Assembly: GCA_033675545.1 (NCBI GenBank)
Contig: JAWDGP010006506.1
Coordinates: forward strand, 384,501 to 448,500
Origin: Elysia crispata
Taxonomy: Eukaryota; Mollusca; Gastropoda; Plakobranchidae
Length of the DNA stretch: 64,000 bases
Direction: 5' to 3'
In this document: positions 16,157-29,218 of the stretch, one piece after another
How positions within the stretch are numbered: position 1 is the first letter of the stretch
How the letters are laid out: the number at the start of each line of letters is the position of its first letter
Notes under the pieces: generated by a model
Databases searched by the model: none
What the model was told of the DNA's origin: nothing
Seen by the model: only the letters and a program-made list of their open reading frames with translations
Translations under genes and position numbers: made by a program

Positions 16157-17854
16157 ATTAGGCATTTTCTGCGCACTCATGTAGTTTGATTTTTTATTAT
16201 TGATCATGTTAGGTCAATAGTGCTCAGAATATACAACTGTAATTATTTTTTTGCAGCAGAACATTTCATTTCGATGAAAAAAAATCTATCAAAACTGCTA
16301 TGCAGACCATCCTGAGTAAAGTCCAGTTCATTTAATTTCCATTCTCTTCTCATCCTCCAATCAAGTCTTCACCACTTCTTTTCTGAAATTCATTTTATCT
16401 TTGGGACTTCCACTGAGAATCATGCAATCTTCATGTTGTCTTTATCTTTTCTTCGCAAATGATTAGTACAGGTATTTTTCACTTGTTCCTGTATTTCCTT
16501 TAGCAATTTTCCTCAGTCTGTAATATTGACATCTGGTCCTCAGTTGAATCTGAGATCACATATATATGGTCCTCTTTTCAAGTTCCCAATGCTATGAAGA
16601 ATATGCGTATCGGGATAAGCTATGAGATTTGATGAAATTTGTCACAATGGAGTGAAGCAACAATAAAAGATTATATGAGCCTCTTTCCTGAATCCCTCAC
16701 TCTGCTTTCTCGTACTCGTGACACTTTTATCCCCTAAGTGAACAACATATCTTGCAATTGCATGCACTTAACATCTTGGCATCAAACACCAAATGGGAGA
16801 ACAAAATCTTCATGGATCTCACAAGTGAAGCAAATTGACTGAAAAAGTTCAGAATAACTTTGATCTCTTGAGCGGAGCCTCACATCTCAAGGGAGCCAAG
16901 TCATTCTATCAATCTGCATGCTTAGCATTAATTTTCTGTATGCTTGTTTTGTAAAAAGCAACATCGGTCACAGGACGATTTTTAATTCTCGACTAAGCAA
17001 AATTAACCATTACAGAGGCGTAACCAAAGAATTCGAACTTAAAGAATTATACAGATGCTGTTAGTTGGTCTTTGTTTTGTTTTCCATCTTCAGTTTTGCA
17101 TTTTTCTTTTCAGTTTTTTTAAAAGAAAGTTGATCACATATTCCGCATAGTAAGTTAACACGAGATTATCCTCCATGAATGTTTCATTGCAGTAACTGTG
17201 CTACATCTGCAATGCCTTAATGAAATTCCATACTGTCACAAGAACAAGACACTTTGTAAAACCAAAGCACGAATACTATAATGTTTTAGTTGTTAAAATT
17301 TTCTACAGAGACAGAACATATTTTCCACTTTCTAATTAGCTAACCTTCCTAGAAATTCATCTGGTTACGTAGATATTAAATCAAATTTAAATTGAAGTTG
17401 GGAAAGACAAATTAAAAAATATCTGTTTATATAAATACTTGTATAGAAGCATTAAATTGTAAAAGAAAAACACAGTTTTCATGATTTTTTAATTTGGCTT
17501 TTGCCCTCTCTGCTATGAATGTAACTTTTAGATGATAATCACCATCCTAAAAGATACAGCACATTCAAAGCTGCAATTTTTGCTGCTATTAGACCCTACT
17601 GTAGGCATGAGTATCTTATGTCTGATCCAAAATGACCCTGGGGACATTATTTATGACCGCCTAAGCTGCCCATGCTGCCCAAATAAAATATATGCCATCT
17701 TGAGATTTGGAGCGCTGTATTTGCAAATTACATTTCAGCTATTTTGACAATGAGAGAAAAAAGAAAGGAAACCAGTCTTCTAATTTAAATATCTGATAAA
17801 GGCATCAAGGCTTACATTTTTTTTTCTCTACCTATCTACTCCCAATACACTTTT
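16157..17854 (-). other. Scm intron, no gene seen
   Basis: No recognisable exon or repeat boundary. The open frame at 17532-17747 (plus) includes a CPCCPNK segment, but I see no supporting context. Confidence 0.55.
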
Positions 17855-18545
17855 AGAAACAATTGCATAAAAGCTATTGTTGAAGAAGAAAGCAGAAAGA
17901 AAGGTTTAGAATTGAACAAAAAAAAGACAGAAGTAATGGTCATAAGTTGAAATAATGAGAGTCCAGAGGTCAACATCTTTATCAACGGAAATAAACTCAA
18001 GCACAGAGATCAATTCAAATACTTGGATACTTAAATATTGAGTGATGGACACAACAACACTGAAATCGCATCAAGAATATGACAAACAATAATGAGTTTC
18101 CTGAGAATGAAATCAGTAATAACAAATAAATACAACTCCATCCACACAAGAAGAAGAGCCTTTGGGTGTTATATTGAACCCTTCCTTATATGGATGCAAG
18201 GCCTGGACAAGAGGAAAAAAAGAAACAAGAAGCGACAGAAATGTGGTTCTTACGGAGAATGCTACAAATCTTTCAAACTCCAAAGAAATCACACGAAAGT
18301 GCTGCAAGAAGTTGACACAACAAGATCACCCATATATAGATTACCTAAACACCAGGCAACCTTTTTTAGCCAAGTGAAGAGGAGAGAGAAACTGGAACAT
18401 CTTGTGACAGCTGGAATGACAAACGTAGCAGTGGAAATCAGCAAGAAAAGTTGTTGGATGGACTTAAAAAAAGTGGCTAAATGTAGGTTAAGTGACAAAT
18501 GCACTATTAAAGCAAGAAGGGATTTGGATGAATAGGAGGTCATGA
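17855..18545 (+). pseudogene. LINE reverse-transcriptase 3' fragment, copy 1
   Basis: Decayed non-LTR retrotransposon. Readable blocks in successive frames: EEESRKKGLELNKKKTEVMV, NIFINGNKLKHRDQFKYLDT, LYGCKAWT, then QEVDTTRSPIYRLPKHQATF, REKLEHLVTAGM and KARRDLDE near the C-terminus. These match the region after the YADD motif and the C-terminal tail of the LINE reverse transcriptases abundant in molluscs. Several stops and frame changes. The same family reappears at 25556-25639 plus 30500-31565. The YADD catalytic block is not present here, so this is a 5'-truncated copy. Confidence 0.8.
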
Positions 18546-18655
18546 TTGCTTAAGTAAAAGAGCAAGGTGCTTGATTGATTGATATAATATAAACAAGATC
18601 TGTGGAATGAACTTAGCCTAAAAGAGGTCATAGATAAAATGGGACCATGAACTTG

Positions 18656-18687
<32 letters not shown>

Positions 18688-19559
18688 TATATTATAAAGT
18701 TGATCTAAAGTTCTAAAGTGTTGAAGATGTACTTACTATTTCATAAATTTTAATTTTAACTTTAATGGTAATGCTCAACAGAGTGTGGCTCACTGAATGA
18801 TTTTCCCGTGTGTTACACAGGATCGGTGGTTTTCTCGTGAAGCCAATCCTGTGCAACACATAAGGTGGCCTTTAATAGGCTATTGTGTCTACTGCTTAAG
18901 TGAATAGCCTCTATGCAAGCATAGCATCTTAGTTTCCATTTTATGTAGACGGTAGTGGAAAAGCATCGATACACTTTTATTTTCACAAATTTTTTTCCTG
19001 AGGTCACTTCTGCGAGGTACAGCCACACTAGATCTAGATCTAGTAAACTTTTACATAATGGATTAATTTTTTTTATTGGTCAGTTATATAAAAATTGTCT
19101 ACATAAAAGTCATTTAAAATATAGAATTTAAGTTTGCTTTATGTTGAATGTTTATTTTTTTTAATTTGATGGCCAAATTTCATGTAAATTGATTAATTAG
19201 GAATGTCATCAGAATCTTTTTTTTAAATTGCCCTGAAACACTGGCCTTTAACGCTTGTAAACCTAAAAATAGCCCAGGGTTGAGTGAAAAATTCAATTTA
19301 TATTAAAATATTGGCACTCTTTAACTAAAACTACTCAATGAATATCAATAAACAAGTGACATGAAAGTGAAAAAGCAATAAGTAGCTTTCTCACCATCAG
19401 ACAAATACAATATATAAGTGCAAAATCCATAACATTATTGTGAAACATACATCATAAAATTGGAGTAAAATCAGCAAAACTCAATTTTCTTGGTATAGCC
19501 CTACCAATAAAAAAAGCACCTCCAATTAGTCATTTCAATTTCCAGTTTGACTTTTTCAA
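18546..19559 (-). other. Scm intron with (A)n(TA)n tract
   Basis: An A-run followed by (AT)n at 18658-18692 lies about 110 bases after the LINE stop, and could be a decayed LINE 3' tail. No gene seen in the rest; AGATCTAGATCT near 19030. Confidence 0.55.
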
Positions 19560-20214
19560 CTCACTCAGCATGAATACCGAGTATACTTGGCTGCCCTATT
19601 ACTTCTTTTGCATACGAAAACCGAGATTACTCAGTTTTAACTTTGAATGTCTATTTTACTTTTCAAACCAACATTTAGTAATTCAAATCAGGTATAAAGG
19701 GAAGGGAAACAACTCTATATTTTCACATTATTAGTTTGCACATCTAGATCTAAATAACCTTTGTTAGGCTGTTGTAAAAAGTTAGATCTAAACTGGAAAT
19801 AGATCTAGATCTAGATTTCTACAAGAGATCTAGATCTGGCATTGGATGTGTAAAAATTAATGAATGGATTCTCCAAGCTCACCCATTTTTGTCTGACTGT
19901 TATATTTAAAAAGTTCGAATATACATGTTCATTTTCTCTTTTTTTTTTACTTAATCTAATATAATAATGTGTATCAGCATTGTTTCAGTGGGAGGATTTT
20001 TTTCTTCTTACGATATTGATGTGTCACTAGAAAATTCATAAAAAAACAACCATTCATAACTTGTATGTCAAACTTGTGTGTAGTGCAGATGAGATAAGAA
20101 TCTACCTACACAGAAAATTTTAGGTTTTTTGATAACTTTTTGAAATATGATCTTTTAAAATAACCTTAAAGTGGCTCAGAGCATTTATACAAATAGTCCC
20201 CAGTGCTGAGTGAG
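19560..20214 (+). mobile_element. TTAA-type (piggyBac-like) MITE, left copy
   Basis: 655 bp. Begins CTCACTCAGCATGAATACCG and ends CAGTGCTGAGTGAG, a 10-bp inverted terminal repeat (CTCACTCAGC). The right end is followed by TTAA; the left flank reads TCAA, one change from TTAA. The inverted copy at 21668-22301 has TTAA on both sides. TTAA duplication with short terminal repeats is the hallmark of piggyBac-superfamily elements, so a nonautonomous piggyBac derivative is inferred. No coding capacity. An AGATCT island lies inside (19742-19850). Confidence 0.75.
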
Positions 20215-20495
20215 TTAACCTTAACATTCTTCAATTTCTTTTCAATTGAATGATCTAGTTTTCCTTCAATTCCTTTCTTTTTTTTTTAACAATGTAGTGG
20301 ATAAAGAGTTGGGAAATCATCTAATGGTATTTTTATTATGCTCATAACCTGAACATATGAACAATTCAAAAAATGTTTTTTCTTTTTCTTTTTATAAATA
20401 TAAAAATTGACAAAGGAAAATGAACAATGAATTTTTTTTTAAAAGAAAAAAATCTGTAAGGACATAGAAAAGAATTTAAGGTACAAGGAGCAAAC

Positions 20496-20584
20496 CTTTC
20501 TAAAGCAATGAACAGGTGCAAGAAGAGCTCCATTTAATGTTTTCTGCAAGAAGCCTGGCCAGCTAGAAGAATTCATTCGGAAAC
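20496..20584 (-). CDS. Scm-like exon: segment linking MBT repeats 1 and 2
   Basis: 89 nt, in phase 1, out phase 0. The acceptor is tactttcag before GTTTCC; the donor is GAAAG|GTTTGC. It encodes, after completing a Gly codon, FRMNSSSWPGFLQKTLNGAL and LAPVHCFRK, corresponding to the conserved FRLNASSWPMFLLKTLNGA block of SCMH1. Its flanking introns contain the two inverted MITE copies at 19560-20214 and 21668-22301. Confidence 0.93.
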
Positions 20585-21667
20585 CTGAAAGTAAATAGAA
20601 CTGAGTAATGTCAGAAATTTCAGAAGAGTTGTATTTTTATCATTCACTTTGAAAAATCTACACAACTGAGAGCAAGAAAAAGTTCCAGAACTTTAAAGGC
20701 ATGTTTTTAAGTAGTGATTTTCACCTGACAACATTGTTCTACAAAAGGTCCGACTTCAAAAGCAACAATTCATGTTGCTTGCAAATTGTGGAAAGTAGTA
20801 AATCTTTCAATCTTATCGGTTTTCCAAACTGATTAGTGCTTGTGACGCCTAAGCATTTCTTGCTGCTAGCTGCAAATTGCTTTACATGAACATACTTGTA
20901 GGAATCAAAAGACATGATACACAAGGAACAAAAGCTGAATATTTTTACTTTATCCCTCATCAAGAATGATCACAGAGATTTAATTTTTTTTTTTAATCAT
21001 GGAAAATTTTCACACACATTTTGTATATTTTTTTAAAAGCTAATTATGACTATGATGCAGTATGAGAACTGACTATACTAACTATCTTGCTTTTGCTCTC
21101 TTTTTTGACCATTCTCTTTCCTTTTAATCTCTCTCATTCTTTCTCTTCCTGCACCCACATATGTCTCACTTTCTGTGCAATCTCTTTCTCTGTATGCTTT
21201 CTATGTGTCCTCTTCCTCTCTCTTTTTCTCTGACTGTGTGTGGGAAATCACATCCACTGCAGTCAATCACAATATTTTAAAGAACCCAAGCACATGCCAA
21301 TCAATCTTTTAGTCACCAATTTATTTTTATACATGTATAATCACTAATGGTCAACATTCAAGATTAGGCAGACAGAGATGTGCTTTGCAGTGAGGCAGCA
21401 GAGACCACAGAGAACATCGGCAAGACTGCAAAAATTACGTCAATTTTAAAAATCAATAATGAGTACCACAATGCATGATCACACTCAATTATATGGACCT
21501 CTGAGACTTACCTCGAGTTGATCAAGTCTTATAAGCTCAGCAAAATTTTCCTGATCATTTAAAAAGGGATAAAGAAAATAGAAATCCGAGTTTGTTCCTT
21601 GTCAATCAAAATATACAACTAAAGTATCTTTGAAAGCTATTCCATTTTAAGTACTTGTAGAAGTTAA
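20585..21667 (-). other. Scm intron, no gene seen
   Basis: Includes a pyrimidine-rich stretch at 21090-21240. A donor-like CTCGAG|GTAAGTC on the minus strand near 21515 was examined; the only matching exon would carry a stop in the required phase. Confidence 0.55.
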
Positions 21668-22301
21668 CTCACTCAGCACTGGCTCCTGTACAGAGAAATG
21701 CTCCGTGCCACTGGCCCTTTTTAGGTAAATTTAAAAGATCACATTTCAAAAAGTTATTCACATACATACACAAAATTTGCTGTATTTGTAGCTATTTATC
21801 CTAGCAGCATTATACATAAGTTTAGTAAGACAGGAATGATAAGTTTGTTGGGTTTTTTTTAATTTTCTAGTGACACACCTATTGTGAAAAAGAAAAAAAA
21901 TTCCCCACTCTGCAATAATACTAATACACATAATTTTTATGAAAAAAAAAGGAAAGAAAATGTACTTGTTCGAACATGTAAATGCAACAGTCATACAACA
22001 AAGAGGAGAGGTTGGAGATTCTATTCATATTTTACATATTCAAGGCCAGATCTAGCTCTTTTCTAGAAGCCTATATCTAACCTTTTATAATAGCCAAACA
22101 AAGGCTAGGTTAGATCTAGATACGCATCAAACAAATGTGAAAAAGAGAGTGGTTTCCCTTTGCTTTAAACTTGATTTGAACTACGGAAAGTTGGTTTGGA
22201 AAATAAAATAAGCTTAAAAGTTAAAACCGAGTATTCTCGGTTTTCGTATGCAACTGCAGTAATAGGGCAGCCGAGTATACTGGGTATTCGTGCTGAGTGA
22301 G
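21668..22301 (-). mobile_element. TTAA-type (piggyBac-like) MITE, right inverted copy
   Basis: 634 bp bounded by TTAA on both sides (21664-21667 and 22302-22305), with CTCACTCAGC terminal repeats. In reverse complement it follows 19560-20214 along its whole length: shared blocks include CCGAGTATAC, CCTTTGTT-GGCT, AGAATCTCCAA and GTGTCACTAGAAAATT. About 70-75% identity by eye. Confidence 0.8.
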
Positions 22302-22639
22302 TTAATACTGAATGCTGGAAACTAACCCTTGGTAGCGATTGTTCCTTTTTCTACATTAGAATACTGTAGCATAAAAAGTTATTAATTCTAATACAAATGG
22401 TGTGAACTTTTTATTTTAGATTAAATCTAATTCAACTTATTTTGAAAGCCAAGACCTCATGTGATACACCTAACAACATAATATGTCTGAGCCGTTTTGA
22501 ACATAGTGTAAACTATTGTCAACTATTAACTGTTGGTGATAGAACACAAGGAGAAGCAATGGTATCCCAAGAGAGTGTCAGCTTGTCCTCCCCTGCAAGA
22601 CATGTCCTTTACCCTCCCATGATAAATCTCTGATCCATA

Positions 22640-23545
<906 letters not shown>

Positions 23546-23657
23546 GGGGAGAGAGAAATAAAAGATTAACATTTTTTCCATTATTCCAATATCAGTGGAC
23601 AGAACTGATGGTAAATTGTTGTTAAGAAGATGAAAATTGCAATGTAGGTTTATTTTA

Positions 23658-23924
<267 letters not shown>

Positions 23925-24855
23925 CTAATTCAATAAGAAAAACGCTAAATTAGATAACTCCCATCTGCTTCGAACTTTCATTGGGTTCCAACTGAAGTCC
24001 AGTTATATCTATGTTCATTCAGATTTTTTTCTGTCCTTTGTCAAGTGTACTACATTTAAAATTCCTGCAAAATTGAAGTTAATTTGTTTTATTGGATCCC
24101 TGCAAGGTTAATTTAGGCGGCGGTTGTAGAGCTTTATCATCCATCATGTCACTTTCACTCCCATTATTCTTTTTTAGTGTGGACTATTTAAGGAGCCATT
24201 CACTTATTTCATAAGTGAATGGCTTTGACAGCAAAAAGGTGCATTATAGACTTGCATGGACCCCTCTGCAATCAGGCACACGCATTCAGAGGAAGAAACT
24301 TGTGAAGTCTTGTTGATACTTAAATTAATTATTTTTTTCTCTCCTTTCTACATCTTATTTCTCTTTGCTTCACCTCTGCAGTTTAATCGTTCTCAACCTC
24401 CCTCCCTTACTCCCTCCCAAAGAATGGAAGGCAGTAACAACTATGCTGTTTTATATTTCCATTTATTTGATAACTTAAAAATAAATGGAAATAGATGACC
24501 CAATCCTGTCACATTGTTCTGATCTTTGCAATCTAATAAAATTTGAGTAAACTTTAAAGATATTATTAAAAGTTTCTTTACAATGTGCACAGCCAAGATT
24601 CCTCAGACTTAAACTAAAGAGTAGGGATAAAATAAATTGCTAGTCTCCACACTGATCCAGTTTATGACAACAATCAGGTTCGAAAAGTTTTATCATCATT
24701 AGAATGTTGAGTGTGCTTTATCTTCACATCGATATTTTGAAAAGGAAGAATACTATAAATAGCAAAATCAAATAACGTATTAAGTCTGCAAAAGTCTATA
24801 TAATAGAAAGAGCCTTATTTATGATAAAATGCAATCTATGCTGGACTACTTTCAC
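23925..24855 (-). other. Scm intron, no other feature
   Basis: Unremarkable AT-rich intron of 931 bp. The inverted pair cattcacttatttcataagtgaatg at about 24197-24223 is a small perfect hairpin. Confidence 0.65.
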
Positions 24856-24923
24856 CTGTTTAAAATAACTGACTGAAGCTGCAACAGCCTTATTTGCAAT
24901 AAGGTACTGGTCCCAGGTAAAAC
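24856..24923 (-). CDS. Scm-like exon: FTWDQYL segment before MBT repeat 1
   Basis: 68 nt, in phase 1, out phase 0. The acceptor is tgttacag before GTTTTACC; the donor is AACAG|GTGAAAG. It encodes (completing Gly) FTWDQYLIANKAVAASVSYF, then KQ, aligning with FTW-KYLKET-SVPAPVHCFKQ of vertebrate Scm proteins. The conserved F-T-W and Y-F-K-Q edges fix both splice sites. Confidence 0.9.
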
Positions 24924-25555
24924 CTGTAACAATGAGAACAATAACTGATTTCACATGTTTAAAAGGCAATGAACAAAATGATTGACATCAATGCTCTGAT
25001 GTTCAGACCTCTATCATAAGCCACACTTCAATCATCAAATTTGCTAGTTTGCTAACATTTGTATTAAAGTGCATGCCCAAGATTAAAGAGATTAGTATCT
25101 ATCAATGCATAATTTACAAATTACATCTAGCCTATTTAGGAATTAAAGAGTGCCTGTTTTCAAGACCAAAATTTAGAAGTAACCTTGTCATTTTTGTGCA
25201 TTATTTTATTATTTTTAACTAAAATACACTGTTCATAACAAATAAATACAGATTAGGCCCATAAAATATCTTTATCAAATTTGATTCCTTTAAACATAGA
25301 CATTTTGTAATACTTAATTTTAACTAAAGTATTTTGTTTCTTATGTTGAGTTCAGTTTCTTTGATTCACTTTAAGTTTCCTGAATTATACACTTTTTTAT
25401 TTTCTTTTGGTCTACATCTATATCTAGTGTTGGCCTGCTGATTCACTGTGGAGTTGATATGTTTCAGTCCATTACCACCACTATCATCCACTTCTCCCTC
25501 TGTATCATAATTATCAGTATATTTATTACATTTATTACAAATATATTTGAAGAAA
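24924..25555 (-). other. Scm intron 1, 3' part
   Basis: No exon or repeat boundary recognised before the LINE fragment. Confidence 0.6.
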
Positions 25556-25639
25556 ATAGGATAAAAAAAACAAGCCTAGACAGTATATCAGTAGAACTTT
25601 AAGAAGCACTTGAAGACTATGGAATTGCTAAGATTATAG
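25556..25639 (+). pseudogene. LINE reverse-transcriptase fragment, 5' piece of a copy split by an LTR element
   Basis: Reads, with a stop, PRQYISRTL, then EALEDYGIAKII, and is interrupted in the middle of a conserved stretch. The reading continues after the LTR element at 30500 with ALLNKIYDKGQIPADNSKSI. Joined, the two are the standard LINE block around NKIYD-G-IP-D...LPKK. The break point carries the duplicated ATAG. Confidence 0.8.
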
Positions 25640-25886
25640 TAAAGCGTCCTTACAATAAATCAATTTGTTGTTGAGTTGTAAGAGCTTTTTTATTTTCAAC
25701 CTTCTAGTCCAAAATCAAAACAAGCATGAGAGATTTCTTTTACTTTCGCTTTCTCTTTTTGTCAACATCATAACAGAACGAACTAATTTACAAAACATGG
25801 AAAATAATAAAATAAAAACTACAGTCTCAGTATGGAGGATATGGAACATGATAAGATTGTAAGAGTTTTAAAGTGATATCGCTACA
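25640..25886 (-). repeat. 3' LTR of the Ty3/gypsy element
   Basis: 247 bp. In element orientation starts TGTAGCGATATC and ends GGACGCTTTA. It lacks an 8-bp segment (cttggagt on the plus strand) present in the other LTR near 30270. Confidence 0.92.
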
Positions 25887-25900
25887 GGGCTCCCCCCAGA
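25887..25900 (-). promoter_or_regulatory. Polypurine tract of the LTR element
   Basis: TCTGGGGGGAGCCC in element orientation, immediately before the 3' LTR; the expected site of plus-strand priming. Confidence 0.7.
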
Positions 25901-26023
25901 ATGTTGCATATTTGAAAATACTAACTTACGTATTATAGAACATAAAATGAGGTTACAACATGGAATATTCTTTTAAAGCAAAAGGAAAGAAAAATACATG
26001 AAGGTGGAATGTGAAAATAAAAA

Positions 26024-27000
26024 TTAAAACGATCTAGCGCTTAGAATAGTTCTGTATCTAATGGGTCTCTTTATGATTCTGCCTGATCTTGTATTTGACT
26101 GACTGTCTGAGACTGTTTCACTTCTAGAATTGTCATCTACTCGTGGGGCCTGGTCGTGAGGATGCATGGCTGGGGGAGGAAACTTAGGGTCAGCAGAATA
26201 GGCAGGTTTGAGTCTATCTATTGACACTCGTGTGGACTTATTATTTCGTAAAATGTCAAAATGTTTATCTGAGCGATATAAAACCTTGAAAGGTCCGTCA
26301 TAGGGTCGGACCAAAGGACCACGATGTGCATCATGGCGCACGTAAACCTGTTCCGCGGACATGAGATCTCGTGGTAGGTATTTTTTCGTTGTACCATGAT
26401 GAACTGGAGAAAGCAGCGATAACTTGCGAAAGTTTTCTTGTAGATCACGAACAAAAGTGCTGCCTGGTGAAATTCTTTCGGCCGAATTTGATGGGAAGAA
26501 ATCACCGGGGATTCTCAAATTGGTGCCATATGTTAGGAGAGCGGGTGCAGCGTCAAGGTGTTCTTTCCACGTGGAACGAATACCCAGGAGAACAATAGGC
26601 AGTTCATCCATCCAGCCAGGTCCAAGGAGTCGGGCTTTGAGCGCAGCTTTAAGGCTGCGGTGAAAACGCTCGACCATGCCGTTGCTCTGCGGGTGGTAAG
26701 CCGTGGTATGTTTGTTACTACAGCCAAGGACGTTATGCAATTCACGCCATAAACCACTTGTGAATTGTGGACCTTGATCCGATGTGATAGAATCTGGTAC
26801 ACCAAAACGTGCTATCCAGGTCCTAAGTAAGGCTCTGGCACATGTTGTTGCCTCAGCGTTTTGGATTGGCACTGCTTCGGGCCATCTGGTGAACCTGTCG
26901 ATGATGGTGAACAGATATGTGCATCCTTCTGAGGGGGAAAAGGTCCTACAAGGTCTACTTGAATATCCCCAAATCGTCGAGCTGGCGGGTCGAATGAGTT
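26024..27000 (-). pseudogene. Ty3/gypsy integrase core and C-terminus
   Basis: Frame reading LFTIIDRFTRWPEAVPIQNA, ITSDQGPQFTSGLWRELHNV and TTAYHPQSNGMVERFHRSLK: the integrase DDE core (D of IIDRFTRW, D of SDQGPQF, E of VERFHR). A C-terminal segment, VYVRHDAHRGPLVRPYDGPF, is chromodomain-like/GPY-type. It is out of frame with the upstream RNase H part; the shift lies in a CCCCC/TTTT homopolymer context near 26940. The stop is just upstream of the polypurine tract. Confidence 0.88.
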
Positions 27001-28221
27001 GCGGGGAGTTTTGGTGTGCCTGCCAATTTTGCTTGCTTGACAGGAATGACATGCGCGTACCATATTTTTAACTTCATGTTTAAGTCCAGGCCAGACATAG
27101 CGGGCTGAGATAGCTCGTGTGGTGGGTTTGTGGCCAGGATGGGAAAGATTATGGATGGCTTCGAAAATTGTCTTTGTCCAGAGCGGTGGGACGATGGGAC
27201 GTGGGCGAGAGGTGGAAACGTCGCATAGTAAAATGCAGCCATCTAGGTTGACTTCTTTTAGTTTCAGAGCACCTGGTTGTTTACGCAATTCTGCCACTTT
27301 AGGATCTCTAAGTTGCTCTTCGGCCATTCGAGCGAGGTCTATGGGGGGGAAGGGCGATGCTGATGCCACCATAGGTTGTTCGGCGCAGGGGGCACGTGAA
27401 AGTACATTAGGTACAACATTGTCTGTTCCACTGATATATCTAATGTCCGTTGTGAATTCTGCAATGTACGTTAGCTGTCGCTCTTGTCGTGGCGACCTGG
27501 CTGTCTTACTTGTAAGAGCATAAGTTAAAGGTTTGTGATCAGTGAGGACAGAGAATGGTCTACCTTCTAAGAAGAAGCGAAAATGTTGGATGGCGCTGTA
27601 AATAGCCAACAGTTCTTGGTCAAATGTAGAGTAGCGGCTTTGTGTCGATGTCAGCTTCCTAGAAAAGAATGCAATCGGTCTCCACATTCCATGGTGTTTT
27701 TGTGATAATTCTGCGCCGATTGCTGAATCTGAGGCGTCAGTAGATAATCGCGTTTCAGACTTCGGATCTGGATGGTTGAGAAGTGTGGCTGAAGCTAGTG
27801 AAGATTTGGCTGCCTTGAACGCGGTCTGGCATTCATCTGTCCAAGTAATTACTTTACCTCTGCTTTTTGTTGCTTCCGTCAACGGTGCTAGAAGTTTGGC
27901 AATTCCAGGGAGGAATCTGTGGTAGAAATTCAGCATTCCCAAAAAACGTTGTAAGGCTTTCTTGCCGTTAGGTTTTGGGAATTCAGTGATGGCCTTGACC
28001 TTTTCAGGTAGTGGTGTGATGCCGTTTGGGGTAATCTTATGACCGAGGAATGTCACTGTAGCTTGCCCGAATATGCATTTTTGAGTGTTGATGACAAGAC
28101 CATTGGTTGCCAGTAAGTGGAATACAGAACATAGATCTGCCTCGTGTTCCTTGGGAGATGAGCTAGCTATCAAAATATCGTCTAGATAAACGAAACAGCA
28201 TTTGAGGTCGTAGAATACCAT
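26940..28221 (-). pseudogene. Ty3/gypsy reverse transcriptase C-terminus, RNase H and integrase zinc-binding domain
   Basis: Begins FVYLDDILIASSSP (the reverse transcriptase catalytic YLDD), continues through thumb (RFLGMLNFYHRFLP), RNase H (LSTDASDSAIGAELSQ, FDQELLAIYSAIQHFRFFLE, LTDHKPL) and ends in the integrase HHCC region (HNLSHPGHKPTTRAI, ACHSCQASK). The catalytic Asp/Glu of both enzymes are visible. The frame differs from the upstream reverse transcriptase part and from the downstream integrase core. Confidence 0.9.
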
Positions 28222-28225
28222 CCAT

Positions 28226-28873
28226 GAGCCGCTGGAAGGCTTGAGCAGCGTTTTTTAACCCAAAAGGCATTTTTAGGTATTCATAGAGGCCAAAAGGAGT
28301 GATGATAGCTGTCTTAGGGATATCCTCCTCAGCCACAGGTATCTGATGATACCCACGAATAAGATCAATCTTTGAAAAGATAGTTTTTCCACGTAGGTTA
28401 CTATTTAGGTCCTGAATGTGTGGCAGCGGATACCTGTCATCTTTGGTCACGTCATTCAACCACCTGTAGTCTCCACACAGGCGCCATCCTCCATTGCTCT
28501 TTCTTACAATGTGTAAAGGTGACGACCAAGGAGATGATGATCGGCGGATAATACCAAGTCGTTTTAGTTCCTCAAATTCAGCTTTCGCTGCAGACAATTT
28601 GTCATTATCAAGGCGGCGGGCGCGAGCATGAACAGGGGGACCGGAAGATGGTATATGGTGTACAACGCCATGCTTGTTATCACGAAAAGTGGGTATCAAA
28701 AGTTCTGGAAAATCTTCTAGAATGGCCTCATATTTTGAATGTACTTTGTGTATACCCGGGCGTGGTGAATGTGTAGGTCTAGCGTTGACGATGGTGCCAC
28801 CATCCAGCGAAACCAATCTCTTGTTGCTGAGGTCGATTGCGAGACGGTGGCAGGTGAAAAAATCTGCCCCCAA
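28226..28873 (-). pseudogene. Ty3/gypsy reverse transcriptase N-terminal part
   Basis: Reads GADFFTCHRLAIDLSNKRL, IPSSGPPVHARARRLD, RRSSSPWSSPLHIVRKSNGG, WRLCGDYRWLND, IFSKIDLIRGYHQIPVAEED and FGLYEYLKMPFGLKNAAQAF: the fingers and palm of a Ty3/gypsy reverse transcriptase, including the first catalytic Asp (SKIDL). The frame breaks near 28225, just before YLDD. Two in-frame TAG codons separate it from the protease frame at about 28888-28902. Confidence 0.9.
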
Positions 28874-28906
28874 TATTGGCTGAGTGACGTCGGCTATCTA
28901 GAATTT

Positions 28907-29218
28907 CTATTTGAAGAGCGTGGTTTTGCTGAGTTTCAGAGAAATCGGTCGTTTCCCATAAGTTGCAATAGCCGACCCATTAGCTGCTATGAGATTGGGG
29001 CCACGAGATTTTTTTCTATCCGAATTTGTGGCTGGAAAAACAGATTCTTCCGCTCCAGTGTCTACTAAGAAAGAACGACCTGAAATAATATCAGTGACCG
29101 AGATAGAACTGGAGTTGACCGCACAGATTGCAGGGGCATTGATCAAGCCAGTAGCGCCCTTTATTTTGCACTGGCTCTGTCGTTTCCCTGGCTGGTTGGA
29201 CGTGGAGACATTGCACAA
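28907..29218 (-). pseudogene. Ty3/gypsy aspartic protease region
   Basis: Contains SGRSFLVDTGAEESVFPAT, with the retropepsin motif DTGAEESV (D-S/T-G), then LIAANGSAIATYG. It shares its frame with the reverse transcriptase segment but is cut off by in-frame TAG codons. The upstream gag is in another frame. Confidence 0.85.

Noticed and set aside
21516-21540. 24-nt candidate Scm exon with CTCGAG|GTAAGTC donor (minus strand)
   Set aside because: In the phase required between the flanking exons it contains a stop, and its acceptor lacks a pyrimidine tract.
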